Part shown: piece after piece, positions 9,850 through 50,642 of the stretch
Layout: each line of letters starts with the position of its first letter
How positions within the stretch are numbered: the stretch's first letter is position 1
Assembly (NCBI GenBank): GCA_018105865.1
Contig: CM030840.1
Span: 13,922,294 to 13,986,293, forward strand
DNA: 64,000 nt
Source of the DNA: Metaphire vulgaris
Taxonomy: Eukaryota > Annelida > Clitellata > Crassiclitellata > Megascolecidae
Direction of reading: 5' to 3'
Notes under the pieces: model-generated
Databases searched by the model: none
Told to the model about the DNA's origin: nothing
What the model saw: the letters and a program-made list of their open reading frames with translations, nothing else
Translations under genes and position numbers: made by a program

Positions 9850-10900
9850 GTAGTTGCACATACCTTAATGCAGCTTAATTCTACTCTCGAATACATGACA
9901 TGACTATCTGATACAACGTTGACAATAAAAATGAAGAAGAAAATGGATGGATAAAGGTGAATGGAAATGATAGGATGTGCACGCGCGCAAAGTTAGAAGT
10001 TATAGGCCTATAAGCTATGAGACTTACACAGCAACGTCCCGCCAACCATTAAGTAAAATGACCTCGCGCTCACAATGAAATTTGACGTCACCTATAGCAA
10101 CGCGCAGTCCATTGAGAACGCAGATAAAAGCGAACAGATAGACTTTGGAAACTATCTAATAATAATGATTCCCTACGTCTGTTTGTGCGTCACGCATCCC
10201 ACTCACTCTCGTAAGACGGACTTGTACTCACCCGGTAGAGTCCATCCTCGTATTCGCATTGGACGACGCGCTACTATACTGCAATAGCTGCCATAGGCAA
10301 CCAAAAGTTTAAATGAGCGTAGCTTGACGAAGCGTCCTGATTATTAGATGTGTACAACGTCACGCTATGTTTGTGGGTGGAGCTTGATGAAATGACGTGC
10401 TTTATACGAGCATATAATGCAATTGTACAACTGTTGTTCGGCGTGCAAAAGCAGCACACCAAGTTCAGCGTTCAATATCTTTCCGACAAGCAAGTGTGAC
10501 AGAGTGCCACGTCTCACCCTCCGTGGGAGATCAAGTCCCTTTGTGGCCGTAGGCCCAAACCGGAGACGTAGGGTATGTTCTGTGGTGCACCCTCTGCGGT
10601 TAGGACAAGACCACCCGGTGGGGCATAGGAAATTTATTAATGATAATCACGCATTTTCAATGAAAATCACGTATTCAATTTATATTTTCAGATTTAAATA
10701 ATGTTCATGTCAAAATATGAACTTTTGCAATAAATCGGAGTAGGAAATAGCCTACCTCCCCCGTGCTTTTTGATGGGTTATCTGCTAGTAATATGTAATT
10801 TTCTTGGTGTATTGCAGATATAAATCGACTTAATGAATAGTGATTGTTATAATTGATTAGCTCTTTCAAAGAATTTTTGCGAGAAACAAGAGAACAGACA
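9850..10900. other. Intergenic DNA shared with 48780-49850
   Basis: Collinear with unit B over the whole stretch, with small differences. I see no repeat ends or convincing coding frames. It may include the 3' UTR of receptor A and upstream DNA of the candidate gene at 10912. Confidence 0.5.
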
Positions 10901-10911
10901 GGTCGCCTAAC

Positions 10912-10954
10912 ATGTCGCTTTCGACTATGCAGATGGATGCGAATTCATCTGGCA
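10912..10954 (+). CDS. Candidate first exon, unidentified gene (unit A)
   Basis: ATG followed by 14 codons (MSLSTMQMDANSSG) and a perfect GTAAGT donor. The same exon is in unit B at 49859. A following acceptor at 11080 (TCTCAG|GATTCG) would continue RFVPDENW to a TAG at about 11179. In unit B the second exon has a length difference that shifts frame and stops early. Either a decayed gene or chance. Function unknown. Confidence 0.3.
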
Positions 10955-11491
10955 GTAAGTGAACTCGCTTTTGACTTTTGGCCTGAGTTTCTGTAACAAT
11001 TTGTGACAGTTTTATTTACTGCAAACTATAATAGATATTATGGATGATCTCTGACCGAATCATCTGGATTTTTATCTCAGGATTCGTACCCGATGAAAAT
11101 TGGGCGACACACGACTCGAGTAACGTGTGTGTCGAACCTCCAGAAATTCGAATTCAACGTATCGGAGCAGGGGAAAATTAGCGACAAACACGGGACACAG
11201 TTTTATCTAAGAGAATTTCTATGAAAACCACTGAAGACCATTTCATTTTAAAGCGAAGCGCAATTTGCAAATGTCACGTGTCCCATGCCTTGTGTCGTGT
11301 TTAAAAGACTTTATTTTGTCGCTGTTGCAAGCTGTAGCTAAGTAAAGTCGTTGATAAGTTAATTAATTTTTGTTTTATTCCAGACTTACTGCACTGCAAT
11401 TAATTTTAAACGGATTTTAATTCGGCTGTTTTCAATTAATCCTGAAGCGTGTCCCTGCAATACCGTGCGAATCAATTGCACCCTTCATTTC

Positions 11492-11541
11492 CGTCCCAAT
11501 CAATACCGTTCAACAAATGTTGGGCGGTATTGATTGGGACG
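11492..11541. repeat. Palindrome, imperfect (unit A)
   Basis: Arms CGTCCCAATCAATACCG... and its inverse, 24 bp each around a 2-bp centre, with two mismatched pairs. Unit B has a perfect version at 50436-50485. Confidence 0.85.
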
Positions 11542-11628
11542 CTATTAGTTCACTATTACCACTATTAAATCACTATTATTGGGACGCTATTAATTCATCC
11601 ACTATTAATTCCGCCTATCATTACCGTT

Positions 11629-11760
<132 letters not shown>

Positions 11761-11769
11761 GAAGGAGAA

Positions 11770-12420
11770 GTTGTAAAGTGGTTCGGGAGGGTGTGCCCTG
11801 TGTACGAACCACTGTTGTACCCTTCCGATCGAGTATCCTATAGTACTGAAATTTATTTTGAAATCATTCACACTCATAGCCATGACTATCTTCTCATGCA
11901 ATGCATTCCATCTGTCCACAACTCATGCACTAGAAAGTGTTGTTTGTGTCTCCCAGCCCGTTTCTTAAGCAGTTTTATGTTGTGTCGTCTGGTTCCATCA
12001 TACTGCTTCATTGTAAAACCACATGATACCATGTAAATATCTATAAAGATCAATGTTATGAGCAATACCACGCAAGTAAGCGCATTTGTCTTGGGCGTCA
12101 TAGCCACGATCCTGACGATTGCACAGACGTCTCGTTGCGCGCGAACTATAATAATATGATTTTAAGTGGTTTAGGAGGCTAAGTAAGCCTGTGTGAAAAC
12201 CACTGATGTAACCATCTGCATTCAAAAACCTAGTTTATCGAGATAGCCTTCGAATCCGTTCACTGTTTCAACTGTCACTCCCACCTCGTCCAAACTGTTC
12301 CATATGTCCACAACCCTTGTACTTAAACATTTTCTTTCTTGGACCCACCCTCTGCTTTAAACAATTTGCATTTGTGGCCTCTTGTGCTGCTATAGTGTGC
12401 CCATGTATGGCAAATCTACT
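11770..12420 (-). repeat. LINE 3' ends with terminal hairpins
   Basis: Two successive minus-strand LINE ends. The one at 12100-12420 has a coding remnant ([16 protein letters not shown]) and then the hairpin at 12155-12205: outer arms AAGTGGTTTAG and AAACCACT, inner arms AGGCT and AGCCT. The one at 11774-11815 has outer arms AGTGGTTCG and CGAACCACT. Each ends in an ATT/AAT tract. Confidence 0.6.
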
Positions 12421-12918
12421 TTCCCAGTCATTCTGCCTGCCAACAGCCTGCCAACAGCCTGCCAACAGCCTGTTATGATAAGCAGGTCTAACTGAAACTG
12501 AATAGAAATTGAAATTATTTTTAAAAGGTAACTGAAACTGAAGCTGAAATTACGTCCAAAACCGAAACTGAATAGAAAGTTTAGAAACTAAAATAATTAT
12601 TTCTAAAACTGAAACATCTCAGCTGCTAAGAGGTTCTCAGTGTTGGGGACTAAATGGAGGTAAGAAGAAAACGAAAATTTCGGGCGGTAAAGAAGGGGCG
12701 CAATTAATAGTGGAGACAATTGATTGGGGTTGCAATGATGGGGATGGAATTGATGGGTCGGGAATGAAGGGGAACAATTTATCTGGGCGGTAATGCATGG
12801 CAGCCCAATATTTGCATGTTAATGCCTGGTAGAAAAATTTCTGGAATGTAGCACTGGTCAATCGCTTTGTCTATCAAATCCTGTCCGATCTGATCCACAA
12901 TGTTAGCACTTCTTTCAG

Positions 12919-12990
12919 ATGATCCACGTCACGAATCTTTTGTTTTGGTTGGGCAGAATTTTACTGGTTCTGGTTATTCGGACTAAAGGG
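12919..12990 (+). pseudogene. Broken copy of the candidate terminal exon (unit A)
   Basis: Same acceptor as at 51487. It reads DDPRHESFVLVGQNFTGSGY and then hits TAA. The unit B copy stays open to the natural stop. Consistent with decay in unit A. Confidence 0.3.
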
Positions 12991-13411
12991 GGACACATTG
13001 AACATCGTTTGGACTAAGACTATCTTCCGTTTTCTGTATCAAACTTTGTTTTAAGCGATTACGTGACGCATCGTATGTTAATGTTGTAACGACGCCAATT
13101 TCTGGTCTACCTGTTTATTACTGTTTTTATTCGTCATGTTTTCGAGCAATGTTATTTACCTTAGATTTTTCGAATTCTCAAGTAAATCGCCTCATCTTTC
13201 GTATTTTTTCTTCGTACCTTAAATATTAAGAAAGTTACATCGCTTCAAAATCGAACGGGATTTATTGGCACACCCTGTATGCTGGCAGTCGGATCTCCAT
13301 TGAAGTTTCAAGCGCCACAGTAAGCTATTAACCTATTTGTAAGGCTGCAAATGACACATTTTCAAACTAGGGCCTATATTTCCTTTTACTGCCTGCCTGC
13401 CTTTCTGCAGT

Positions 13412-13620
13412 GGCGGCTCCAGGATTTGGCAAGTGGGGAGCCGTTGGGGTGGCATCTTCAAAGCATGAGGTTAATCATTTGTTGACAGGTATGTAATAAT
13501 AAGTATAGGGTCCCAACAGAGGGACCGCTGTGGGAACAGGCATTCAATAGGAGCATGGGCGGATTTAGAGTTTAAGATTTGGGTAGGCTAACATGGGGGT
13601 TTTTTGGGGCTTCGCCCCCA
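13412..13620. mobile_element. Short hAT-like element, CAGTGGCGGCTCCAGG family (unit A)
   Basis: Starts GCAGTGGCGGCTCCAGGATT with the family body (AAGTGGGG, GGGTCCCAACAG, CATTCAATAGG). The right end is unclear. Counterpart at 51977-52200 in unit B, so it predates the duplication. Intact relative at 24099-24289. Confidence 0.6.
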
Positions 13621-13639
13621 GAAGATGATGCCATTTTTA

Positions 13640-14395
13640 TGATTAGGTGTCTAATATATATAAATGATATCGATGAAGGATTACTATCCAAAATTTCAAA
13701 GTGTGCCGATGATACAAAGATATGTAGATATATATATACTCGGATGCTGCTGCTCAAATTTTAAAGGAAGATCTAAGAAAATTGTTTCAGTGGTCTGTGG
13801 ACTATCAGATGCTTTTCAATATCTATAAATGTTCTGCAATGTATGTTGGAAAAATCTAATAATGGTAATGAATATTCTTTAGGGGAAGGTTCTAACCACA
13901 ACAGAAAAAGAAAGAGACTTGGGGGTAATCATCCATAAAAGTATGAATCCATCTCACCAATGCATGGGGCAGCAAAAAGGGAAACCAAATGTTGGGAATG
14001 ATGAAAAGGACAATAGTAAGTCGAGACAAAGGTATAATCATAAAACTTTATGTCATTGGTAAGGCCTCATCTAGAATACTGTGTTCAGGCATGGAATCCA
14101 CTCTTGAAAACGATATAGAGCTTTTAGAAAAAGTGCAAAGACGAGCAACGAAGATGGTCAATGGGTGCCATAAATTAAGCTACGGAAAATGACTTCAATA
14201 TTGTGGTCTGACAACATTAGAAAGGAGAAGAGAGAGAGGGGGGATTCTATAGAAACATACAAAATAATGACTGGGAAAGTAGATGTGCCATACCGTCGAT
14301 TTTTTACATTGGCACACTACAGCAGCCCAAGAGGCCATAAATGCAAACTGTTTAAGCAGAGGGTTGGTCCAAGAAGCCGCGGCCAGCGTCGATGA
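13640..14395 (+). pseudogene. CR1-like LINE reverse transcriptase, decayed (unit A)
   Basis: Plus-strand blocks in shifting frames: IYINDIDEGLLSKISK then CADDTKIC (the YADD-like box; here the first residue is C), a thumb region, IELLEKVQRRATKMVNG, a block like LTTLERRRERGD, YKIMTGKVDVPY and [12 protein letters not shown]. This is the C-terminal half of a CR1-like reverse transcriptase. Confidence 0.8.
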
Positions 14396-14849
14396 GCGCG
14401 GTAGATCTTTGCGAACGAAGTTAGAATATTTTGTTCATATCTACGCAACCCTTTCATAAATTGAGATGGACACATTGCATTTATGCTGTTTTGTTTATAG
14501 GAAGTCAAACACCCGACACCCCCCTCCATTCAAAATCCTATAAATAACACTGCTCCCCGTAGTTAATATTAATGACCATTTCAAATGCAACTGAATTTCT
14601 GCAGTCTGCATAATACGCTGCCTCGGAATTCAGCAGTATATATAGTCTGTTATCTTCAGTTATTCATTCGCTTTGAATTTGCAATAATTGTGAAAACACA
14701 TGAACGGTTCTATTCTATTCAGCTGCATCTGTTACAAAATGTCTTAACCTTTAAGAGAGTCTTTTTCACGACTACTCTCTTTCTCGCTTTTCTTCCATTA
14801 ATGTGTATGCATATGCAAGCTTGCTTGGATTGCCAGGACAGACTACTAA

Positions 14850-15533
14850 AGGGGCTGCCTCACTTAAGGATTTAGTCGGCGGACTTTGTCGGCCAACTTA
14901 TCGGCGGGAAAATCTGCTTGAATGATAAGCCGGCTTCAAATGGCAGGTGCCCGACTGGCTAGACTTGTTCGCGGGACGTTCGGGGCGGGGAGCAAACGTC
15001 CGCCGACAAAGTCCCGGATAATGTAAATACACAATCTGCCGGGATTTGTCGGCGGACATTTTGACTTTTCAGCCAATCAGGTTTTAGTCCAAAGGTCAGC
15101 GCGCCAACTGACAATAACAACGAAACACATTGTCGGAGAATTTACGTGCGAAATCGGCGAGTTTTCAAGATTACAAGAAAAATGTCGAAATGTGAATTTG
15201 ACATAAATATTCTTCATAAAGAAAAAATATAAAATTACATGAAACGTTAAGAAATAGTGGTTGGACAAGAATTCACATGGACATGTAACTTTATGTCAGT
15301 AATAATTAGGAAACTTCCCGATAATGCATGTGCGGATGCAATAACCGTCAACATTAAACCACATAATAAAGCGAAAAATTCATCATCAGTCATCCTTAAA
15401 ATGTGAGCTACATGAGCGTTTGTAGGCGTGGCTTATTTTTTGCTTCCAGACAAGACTAAACGTCGGTCGATTTGTTTGCAGACAAAATCAACGACAAAGT
15501 CCGCCGAATAAATCCTTAAGTGAGGCAGCCCCT
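14850..15533. mobile_element. Harbinger-like element with long inverted ends
   Basis: Ends AGGGGCTGCCTCACTTAAGG repeat in inverse orientation for about 40 bp, including GGCGGACTTTGTCGG. TAA flanks both sides (14847-14849, 15534-15536). A 3-bp TWA duplication fits PIF/Harbinger. No transposase is visible; it is non-autonomous. Confidence 0.8.
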
Positions 15534-16277
15534 TAAGACAAACGGTTCAGTACAGTACGGTCTCTACTGGCTCCGGCCAATCACGTCAACCCGCCCGTTA
15601 CGCACTATTTTTAGATAGACGTAAAACCCCGCTATGCTTTGGTCATCAACCCGGTGAGCTTACAGTAGGCTGGCATGCAGCATTGGATCACATGGATTCA
15701 GAAAATTATAGCCTAAACGCCGTGTCAAAGAATTGTAGCCTAAACGTCAAGAAAGCAACAACCTTACACAGGCCCGTCGAAACGAATTTTTAAAAAGGGG
15801 TGCATTTTATTGGTCATTTGGCAAATTGATACGTTTTAGCTATTCCTGCTCATGAATCCAATCATTCCAATGCAAGGGTTGAACTGCAGCCAAAGTTTTT
15901 GCCTTCCAGGGGGCGCATTGCACCCCTAAGTTTTTTTCAGGGGGGTGCACCTGCACCTCTTGCACCCTCTGTTCTTGTTCTGACGGAACTGGCCTTACAA
16001 AAACGACAGCGGGAAAGAATTATCAAATCACTTCAATTAATTAATGACCACTGTCAATTCATTCATACTAGGCTACATTGCTCGCGCAAATTTGCACTAG
16101 TCTATAAAATGAAAAAATGTTCTAAGTAATGGTATTAAGTTGTGATAAATTTTAGCCGCAACGTGTGCCTGTTGTTATTAAATGTAGAGATCATGCATTT
16201 ATTTATATCCACATTTATAAGCGGATATCAATTTATATTCATACTACATTTATGCAAATTTGTTTGTATTTATTTAC

Positions 16278-16278
<1 letters not shown>

Positions 16279-16316
<38 letters not shown>
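16279..16316. repeat. (AT)n microsatellite
   Basis: About 19 AT units next to the element at 16318. Confidence 0.95.
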
Positions 16317-16317
<1 letters not shown>

Positions 16318-16321
<4 letters not shown>

Positions 16322-16706
16322 CTGTCCATTAATTACATCAGGAAAAGAAGGGGTCTGGAATCTGTTGACAGGGGAGATGGGTCAAGAGAATTTTTTTTAC
16401 AAATAATAAATAAAATATAGGAAATTTCATGGACTACTATTTATTAGAAAGGAAAAAAGACCGACAAGGGAAAAGGTCATCACTACACCATTATGACACT
16501 TGACTCGCAAAAAAGGAAAAATGGTCATCACTGCAAAAATAATAGACTTCCAAACTTTGTAGGGGGTCCGTAATTGATCATAGGGATCAACAGTTGTTGA
16601 CATAATCATAGGCGTGATCACTGAAAGTTTGACAGTTGTTGACAAGGAGGTGAGGGGTCAAATATTGCCCAAAATTTGTTGACATAATTAATGGACAGCC
16701 CTATTT
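16318..16706. mobile_element. Short element with CTGTCCATTAATTA ends
   Basis: Ends AGAGCTGTCCATTAATTACA and inverse TAGGGCTGTCCATTAATTAT. Same family as 25714-26105. Interior has GACAAGGGAAAAGGTCATCA (16462) and a second degenerate copy at about 16505. Flanking bases allow a TA duplication, as in Tc1/mariner elements, but this is unproven. Confidence 0.75.
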
Positions 16707-16952
16707 TTATATTTAATTAATTAATTATTATTATTATTTTTAATTCTAGTCTTTATTATTATTTACTATTATAGGCCTACAGATACTTATTATTGTTTAT
16801 TATTTATATATATTCTTTTATTTTATATTCATTTTTATATTTTAATCACTATACATATATGATATTTATATATGTATTCATATATTTTTTATTATGTTTT
16901 TATTTATATAGATATTTTTATTTTTATTTAGATTTATATATAGTTGTTTTCA

Positions 16953-17010
16953 CACAGAATTACTTAGCCTCCTAAACCACTTTGAATCACATTATTATTA
17001 TTTATTTATT
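16953..17010 (+). repeat. LINE 3' hairpin and AT-rich tail
   Basis: GTTTTCACACAGAATTACTT then AGCCTCCTAAACCACTT and an ATTATTATT tract. It matches the hairpin of 55432-55475. Confidence 0.6.
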
Positions 17011-17611
17011 TATTTAGATCCGCCATTTTTAAACACAGTATATGGTAATGCTACGGGATTTCCCCATTGTAGAAATAAAAATATTGCTTGACGTGATTGG
17101 CCGGATCCAGTAGGGACCGTTCTGCAGGTCGCGATTTGTTACCTGGAGCAGTGGGGGTAATATGTTGAGCTTGGGAGAATGTAGTTGTTGGGGAAGTGTA
17201 GCAGTGGGGGGATGTAGTGGTGAGGGATGTAGCAGTAGGGGGCATGCAGTTGGGCAGTAGGGGGGAATCCCTCCTTCCCCCTGCAAATCGCGCCCTGCCG
17301 TTCTGTACTGAACCGCTTGTCTACTAAGACTACTTAAACAGTTCTGATACGATGGATTCAGGATAGATGACGTATAAAACCGATATTAACGCTAATCTTT
17401 AGTAGAAAATGCAGATTCACATAGTTTATGTTAAATAAACTAATGTATGACTATAACTCTTTCTGACATCAATTATGACTAACGAAAATGTTAATCAATG
17501 ATGTTCAAGATTCTTCCTGACAGAAACAAGATCAATACCACCGGTATTATTCGAAGTGAGTAAACAATGAGACAGACTGTTGAGGAAAGAGAACAAAGAG
17601 ACATTTTTCGT

Positions 17612-17900
17612 CAGTGGCGTAGCGAGGGTATCCGGCGCCCGGGAGCAAAGTCCACCGTTGGCGCCCCCAACACTGCTGACGAGCAAAAAAGGTCGTCACA
17701 TCGTTCTCGGCGCCCCTCAAGTCTTACGGGCGCGGCACCCCTCTTCTTATATAGTGCTGACAAGCAAAAAAAGGTCGTCGCACATGTTTCTTCTTCTGTA
17801 TTATACATTTCACTTACCCAAATACCCAATTTTGGCGCTTCCCCCCACCTCGGCGTCCGGGGGGCATATGCCTCCCCTGACCCTCCTCGCTACGCCACTG
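17612..17900. mobile_element. Short hAT-like element (TIR CAGTGGCGTAGCGAGG)
   Basis: Inverted ends CAGTGGCGTAGCGAGG with perfect 8-bp duplication TTTTTCGT (17604-17611, 17901-17908). Two internal motifs GACGAGCAAAAAAGGTCGTC (17679) and GACAAGCAAAAAAAGGTCGT (17759). Confidence 0.92.
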
Positions 17901-18484
17901 TTTTTCGTTATGAGCACAGCGATTTCAAAGATTCATGCATACATTGCATAGCCTACACTGTAGACTCGTCCACACAGACTTAGGCCTATTTATAATTTTA
18001 ATGCATAGGATTAATATGGGATAGATTACAAAGAGATTTTCTTAACTAGGCCTACAACTGTCGCAAAAGCAATAGCCGATTGGCATACAGTAAATAAAAC
18101 GAGGAAATTTCAGGAAGAAACACGATACAACACTTTCCTCGTCGTTATATTGTCGTCGTCATTTTCGCAACGCGACCCAGTAATTGAACTCGTGTTGAAT
18201 GCTTGAATGCAGTCGATAGCCCTTATAGGCCTACACTGAGGGTTAAGTCAAAACACAGTATGATCCAAGCGGGCGCCTATTGTTTATTCGGCAGATAAAT
18301 GAGTTTCGTGATTGACATGAACAAAATATTTAAAATAGAAGCCGAGTATCAATATACTGTTATTTGCTAATATATCATGTGAATAGGAAATATGACACAT
18401 GTGAACACAGATAGTCTTAGCATGGTAAAATTGCAGCCCATAGTCACAATAGAGAGCAACTCCGACTTCTACTCAGCTCACGGT

Positions 18485-18781
18485 CAGAGACGTCATTTCA
18501 CTGTTTTTCGGGGCAAGACACTTCGTCGACCTGACAAGTTTTGGGAAAAGTTGGCGACTTTTTTTGCTTGTCAGTCATTTTTATGATTTGTTACTTCAGA
18601 TTACTCGACATCAAGCACTCCTTTAGAGGCTGCTGACCTTTTTTTGCTTTCCAGTGCATTTTTACCTATTTAGCCCGCCAACTGGCATGTAAAAACTGAA
18701 TAACACAAACAGTGGCGAAAAAATTTTTCCCCCTAAAAATCAGGGGGGGAAATGATCCCTGCTCCCCAAATGACGTCCCTG
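18485..18781. mobile_element. Short hAT-like element (TIR CAGRGACGTCATTT)
   Basis: Ends CAGAGACGTCATTTC and inverse CAGGGACGTCATTTG, perfect 8-bp duplication CTCACGGT (18477-18484, 18782-18789). The empty site CTCACGGT is intact in unit B at 55726-55733. Internal motifs at 18552 and 18631. Confidence 0.93.
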
Positions 18782-18939
18782 CTCACGGTGTGTAGATGGT
18801 GAATGGTCGACTGTATTTCATAACCCGGGTTTCCTAGATGACTTTTGAATCGTTCACTGCTTCCACTGTTAATAAAACAGTTTCGTCTGATTTTGAAATT
18901 ATAGTTGGTGAGTTGATGGAATTATTAACGTCTACTTCT

Positions 18940-19400
18940 TTAAGAATAACAGGACACTCTTCAGTCTCTCTCAGAAATCGGATGCCCGTCACCAACGCCA
19001 AACATCGACTGCCCACGGGTCACGACCAGAACCAAAACCAGATTTCTCTTTTCTACAGCTACTGTAAAGCGCCGACTCTTCTTCCTTCAACGACGCCCTC
19101 TGCCCCTCACTGGGTTCGCCCACTCTCTCACCTCCTCCTTCGCTCTTTCCGTCCGAGTGTCTTTCCCGCGGCCTTTACTAAAACACATCGACTGACCTGC
19201 ACTAAATCAGTCACCGTTTAATTACAATTTCCAGCCTCGTTTGCGGCGACAGCAACCTCTTGCCGTTTAATTATCCCACACCCATTAAGATCTTCCGCGC
19301 CCCAGGCGTTACTTTCTACTCGATTATTGTTTCGTGGCAGTCCTCCGGTGACCCGGACGCCCTTCCCTGTATTATTTCAAGTTGGCATCGCCTTATTCAG
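18940..19400 (+). repeat. Dispersed repeat, LTR-like or unclassified
   Basis: Similar to 24305-24700 and in part to 58715-58960. Shared blocks are TCCGAGTGTCTT(C/T)CC, CGGC(G/C)TTTA(C/T)TAAAAC, CGACAGCAAC and CCCCAGGCGTTACTTTCTA. The TTATTAAAAC block looks like a polyadenylation signal, so a solo LTR is possible. Boundaries not fixed. Confidence 0.45.
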
Positions 19401-19424
19401 GGAGCTGATTTATGTATTAATTTA

Positions 19425-19545
19425 ATGTTAATAAATAATAATAATGAGCATAATGGTGTGATCTCAAGTGGTGTGGGAGGCATTAATTAGCCTATGTGAA
19501 AACCACTAAACTAACCCACTGTATTTTATAACCCAGGTTTCATAG
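19425..19545 (-). repeat. LINE 3' hairpin, minus strand
   Basis: TAATAATAATGAGCATAATG tract followed by hairpin arms AAGTGGTGTGGG and GAAAACCACT with inner GGCATTAATTAGCC. Counterpart in unit C at 59188-59250. Confidence 0.6.
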
Positions 19546-19549
19546 ATAA

Positions 19550-20024
19550 CTTTTGAATCGTTTACTGCTTCCACTGTTAATAAAACAGTTCCGTCTGAAT
19601 CTGAACATCTGTAGGTCTATCCTGTTTAGATGTAGTAAGATACAGAGTGACGTTCATGGCAAATTATAATTATTATTGAAATTCGAGAACAAGATGTCTA
19701 CTTACGCTCAGCAGCAGCACCCACGCCTGTCGCAATACAATACATCAACAGCCAATTGGTTGCAGTGAACAACTCTCACGCTCAACGTCATTACTATGAG
19801 TTTCAATTATTAATTATTCTTGTTAGAGCTATACAGAAAATACAATCTGTGGTACTTTCGCGAATCGTATTGGCTGCACGTTATTTCCTTCACATCAGCA
19901 GTAGAATCGTTCTCTTCATGTTGTGGATGCAGTCGTAGAGATTTATAAAAATCGCTATAAATTGTTTCAAGCACATGGACGTGGTTATGTACTTTGTCTG
20001 TGATACATAATAATTTCTTAAACA
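19550..20024 (+). promoter_or_regulatory. Conserved DNA upstream of receptor start
   Basis: About 475 bp before the ATG align with 59270-59743 upstream of receptor C. Some stretches are identical (for example around the start, TTCTATGTTCCAACGTATCA continues inside the exon). A TTTATAAAAATC string at about 19941 could be a TATA box but is not kept in C. Treat as the probable promoter and 5' UTR; no transcription start can be fixed. Confidence 0.35.
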
Positions 20025-48483
<28,459 letters not shown>

Positions 48484-48602
48484 AATTGAGAATTTGATCA
48501 TTAAATATTTTAAAATTCAATCGTCATGGCCGTGTCACTAATGAAAACCTAATACAGTATATGACCACAGGTTACCAAGGGTTCTGCAGTGAGTAATATC
48601 AG

Positions 48603-48729
<127 letters not shown>

Positions 48730-49858
48730 TGACGTCACTAGTTGTTGTTGTTGTTGTAGTATTTGTTGTTGATGGAGTAGATGCATATACCTTAATGCAG
48801 CTTAATTTTACTCTAGAATACATGAAATAGCTATCTGATACAACGTTGACAATAAAAAAAGAAGAGGAAAATGGATGGATAAGGGAATATGATAGGATAT
48901 GCACGCGAACTAAGTTAGAAGTTATAGGCCTATAAGCTATGAGATTTACAAAGCAACGTCCCGCCAAGCATTAAGTAAAATGACCTCGTGCTCATAAATG
49001 GCCCCGCCCATTATGAAATTTGACGTCACCTATAGCAACCTGCCGTCCAATGAGAATGCAGGTAAAGCCGAACAGATAGACTTTGGAAAACTATCTAATA
49101 AAATAATTCCTAACGTCTGTTTGTGCGTCACGCATCCCACTCACTCCCGTAAGACGGACTTGGACCCACACGGTAGAGTCTAGCCTCTCGTCCGCATTGG
49201 ACGACGCGCTATTATACTGCAATAGTTGCCATAGGCAACTAAAAGTTTAAATGAGCGTAGCTTGACGAAACGTCCTGATTATTAGATGTGTACAACGTCA
49301 CGCTATGTTTGTGGGTGGAGCTCGATGAAGTGACGTGCTTTATACGAGCATACAATGCAATTGTAGCACTGTTGTTCGGCGTACAAAAGCAGCACCGCAA
49401 GTTCATCGCTCAATATCTTTCCGACAAGCAAGTGAGACAGAGTGCCAAATCCCATTTTCCGTGGGAGACCAAGTCCATTTGGGGCTGTAGGCCCAAACTG
49501 GAGACGTAAGATAAGTTCTGGGTGCATACCCTGCGTTGAGGACAAGACCGCCCAATGGGGACACAGGAAAATCTATTAATGATAATCACGTATTTTTAAT
49601 GAAAATCACGTATTCAAGTTACATTTTCAGATTTAAATATTGTTCATGTCACAATATGAGCTTTTTGCAATAAATCGGAGTAGGAAATAGCCTACCTCCC
49701 ACGTGCTTTTTGATAGGTTATCTGCTAGTAATATGTAATTTTCTTGGTGTATTGCAGATGTAAATCGACTCTGTGCGTAGTAATTGTTTAATATACTTGA
49801 CTAGCTCTTCCAACGAATTTTTGCCAGAAACGAGAGAAAAAAAGACGGGTCGTCTGAC

Positions 49859-49901
49859 ATGTCGCTTTCGACTATGCATACGGATGCGAATTCATCTGGC
49901 A
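49859..49901 (+). CDS. Candidate first exon, unidentified gene (unit B)
   Basis: Counterpart of 10912: ATG, 14 codons, GTAAGT donor. The candidate second exon starts at 50028 and reaches a stop after about 13 codons because of an insertion relative to unit A. Probably broken in this copy. Confidence 0.3.
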
Positions 49902-50435
49902 GTAAGTGAACTCGCTTTTGACTTTTGGCCTGAGTTTCTGTAACAATTTGTGACAGTTTTATTTACTGCAAACTATCATAGATATTATGGCTGAGCCCTG
50001 ACCGAATCATCTGGATTTTTATCTTAGGATTCGTACCCGATGAAAATTGCGGCGAGACACGACTCGAGTAACGTTTGGGTTGAACCTCCAGAAATTCGAA
50101 TTCAGCGCATCGGAGCAGGGGAAAAATTAGCGACAAACGCGGGACACAGTTTTATCTAAGACAAAGTCAGTGAGAACCACTGAAGACCATTCTAAAGCGA
50201 AAGCGCAGCTTGCAAATGTCACGTCCCCATGCATTGCGTCGTGCTTAAAAGACTTTAATTTGTCGCTGTTGCAAACTGTACTTAAGTAAAGCCGTTGATA
50301 AGTTAATTAATTTTTGTTTTATTCAAGATTTACTGCAGCATAATTAATTTTAAACAGATTTTATTTAAGCTGTTTTGAATTGATCCTGAAGCGTACGCCT
50401 GCAATACCGTCCGAATCAATTGCACCCTTCATTTC

Positions 50436-50485
50436 CGTCCCAATCAATACCGCCCAACATTTGTTGGGCGGTATTGATTGGGACG
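50436..50485. repeat. Perfect 24-bp-arm palindrome (unit B)
   Basis: CGTCCCAATCAATACCGCCC plus AACA, a TT centre, then the exact inverse. Related GGGCGG/AATTGATGGG sequences occur in opposite orientation at 51240-51360, so this may be an end of a larger inverted-repeat element. Confidence 0.9.
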
Positions 50486-50570
50486 CTATTAGTTCACTAT
50501 TACCACTATTAAATCACTATTATTGAGACGCTATTAATTCACCCACTATTAATTCCGCCTATCATTATCG

Positions 50571-50571
50571 C

Positions 50572-50639
<68 letters not shown>
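50571..50639. repeat. (AAT)n microsatellite
   Basis: About 22 AAT units; counterpart of 11629-11740. Confidence 0.95.

Positions 50640-50642
<3 letters not shown>

Noticed and set aside
19941..19952. TATA box TTTATAAAAATC before receptor B
   Set aside because: Not conserved at the matching place before receptor C; kept only as a comment.
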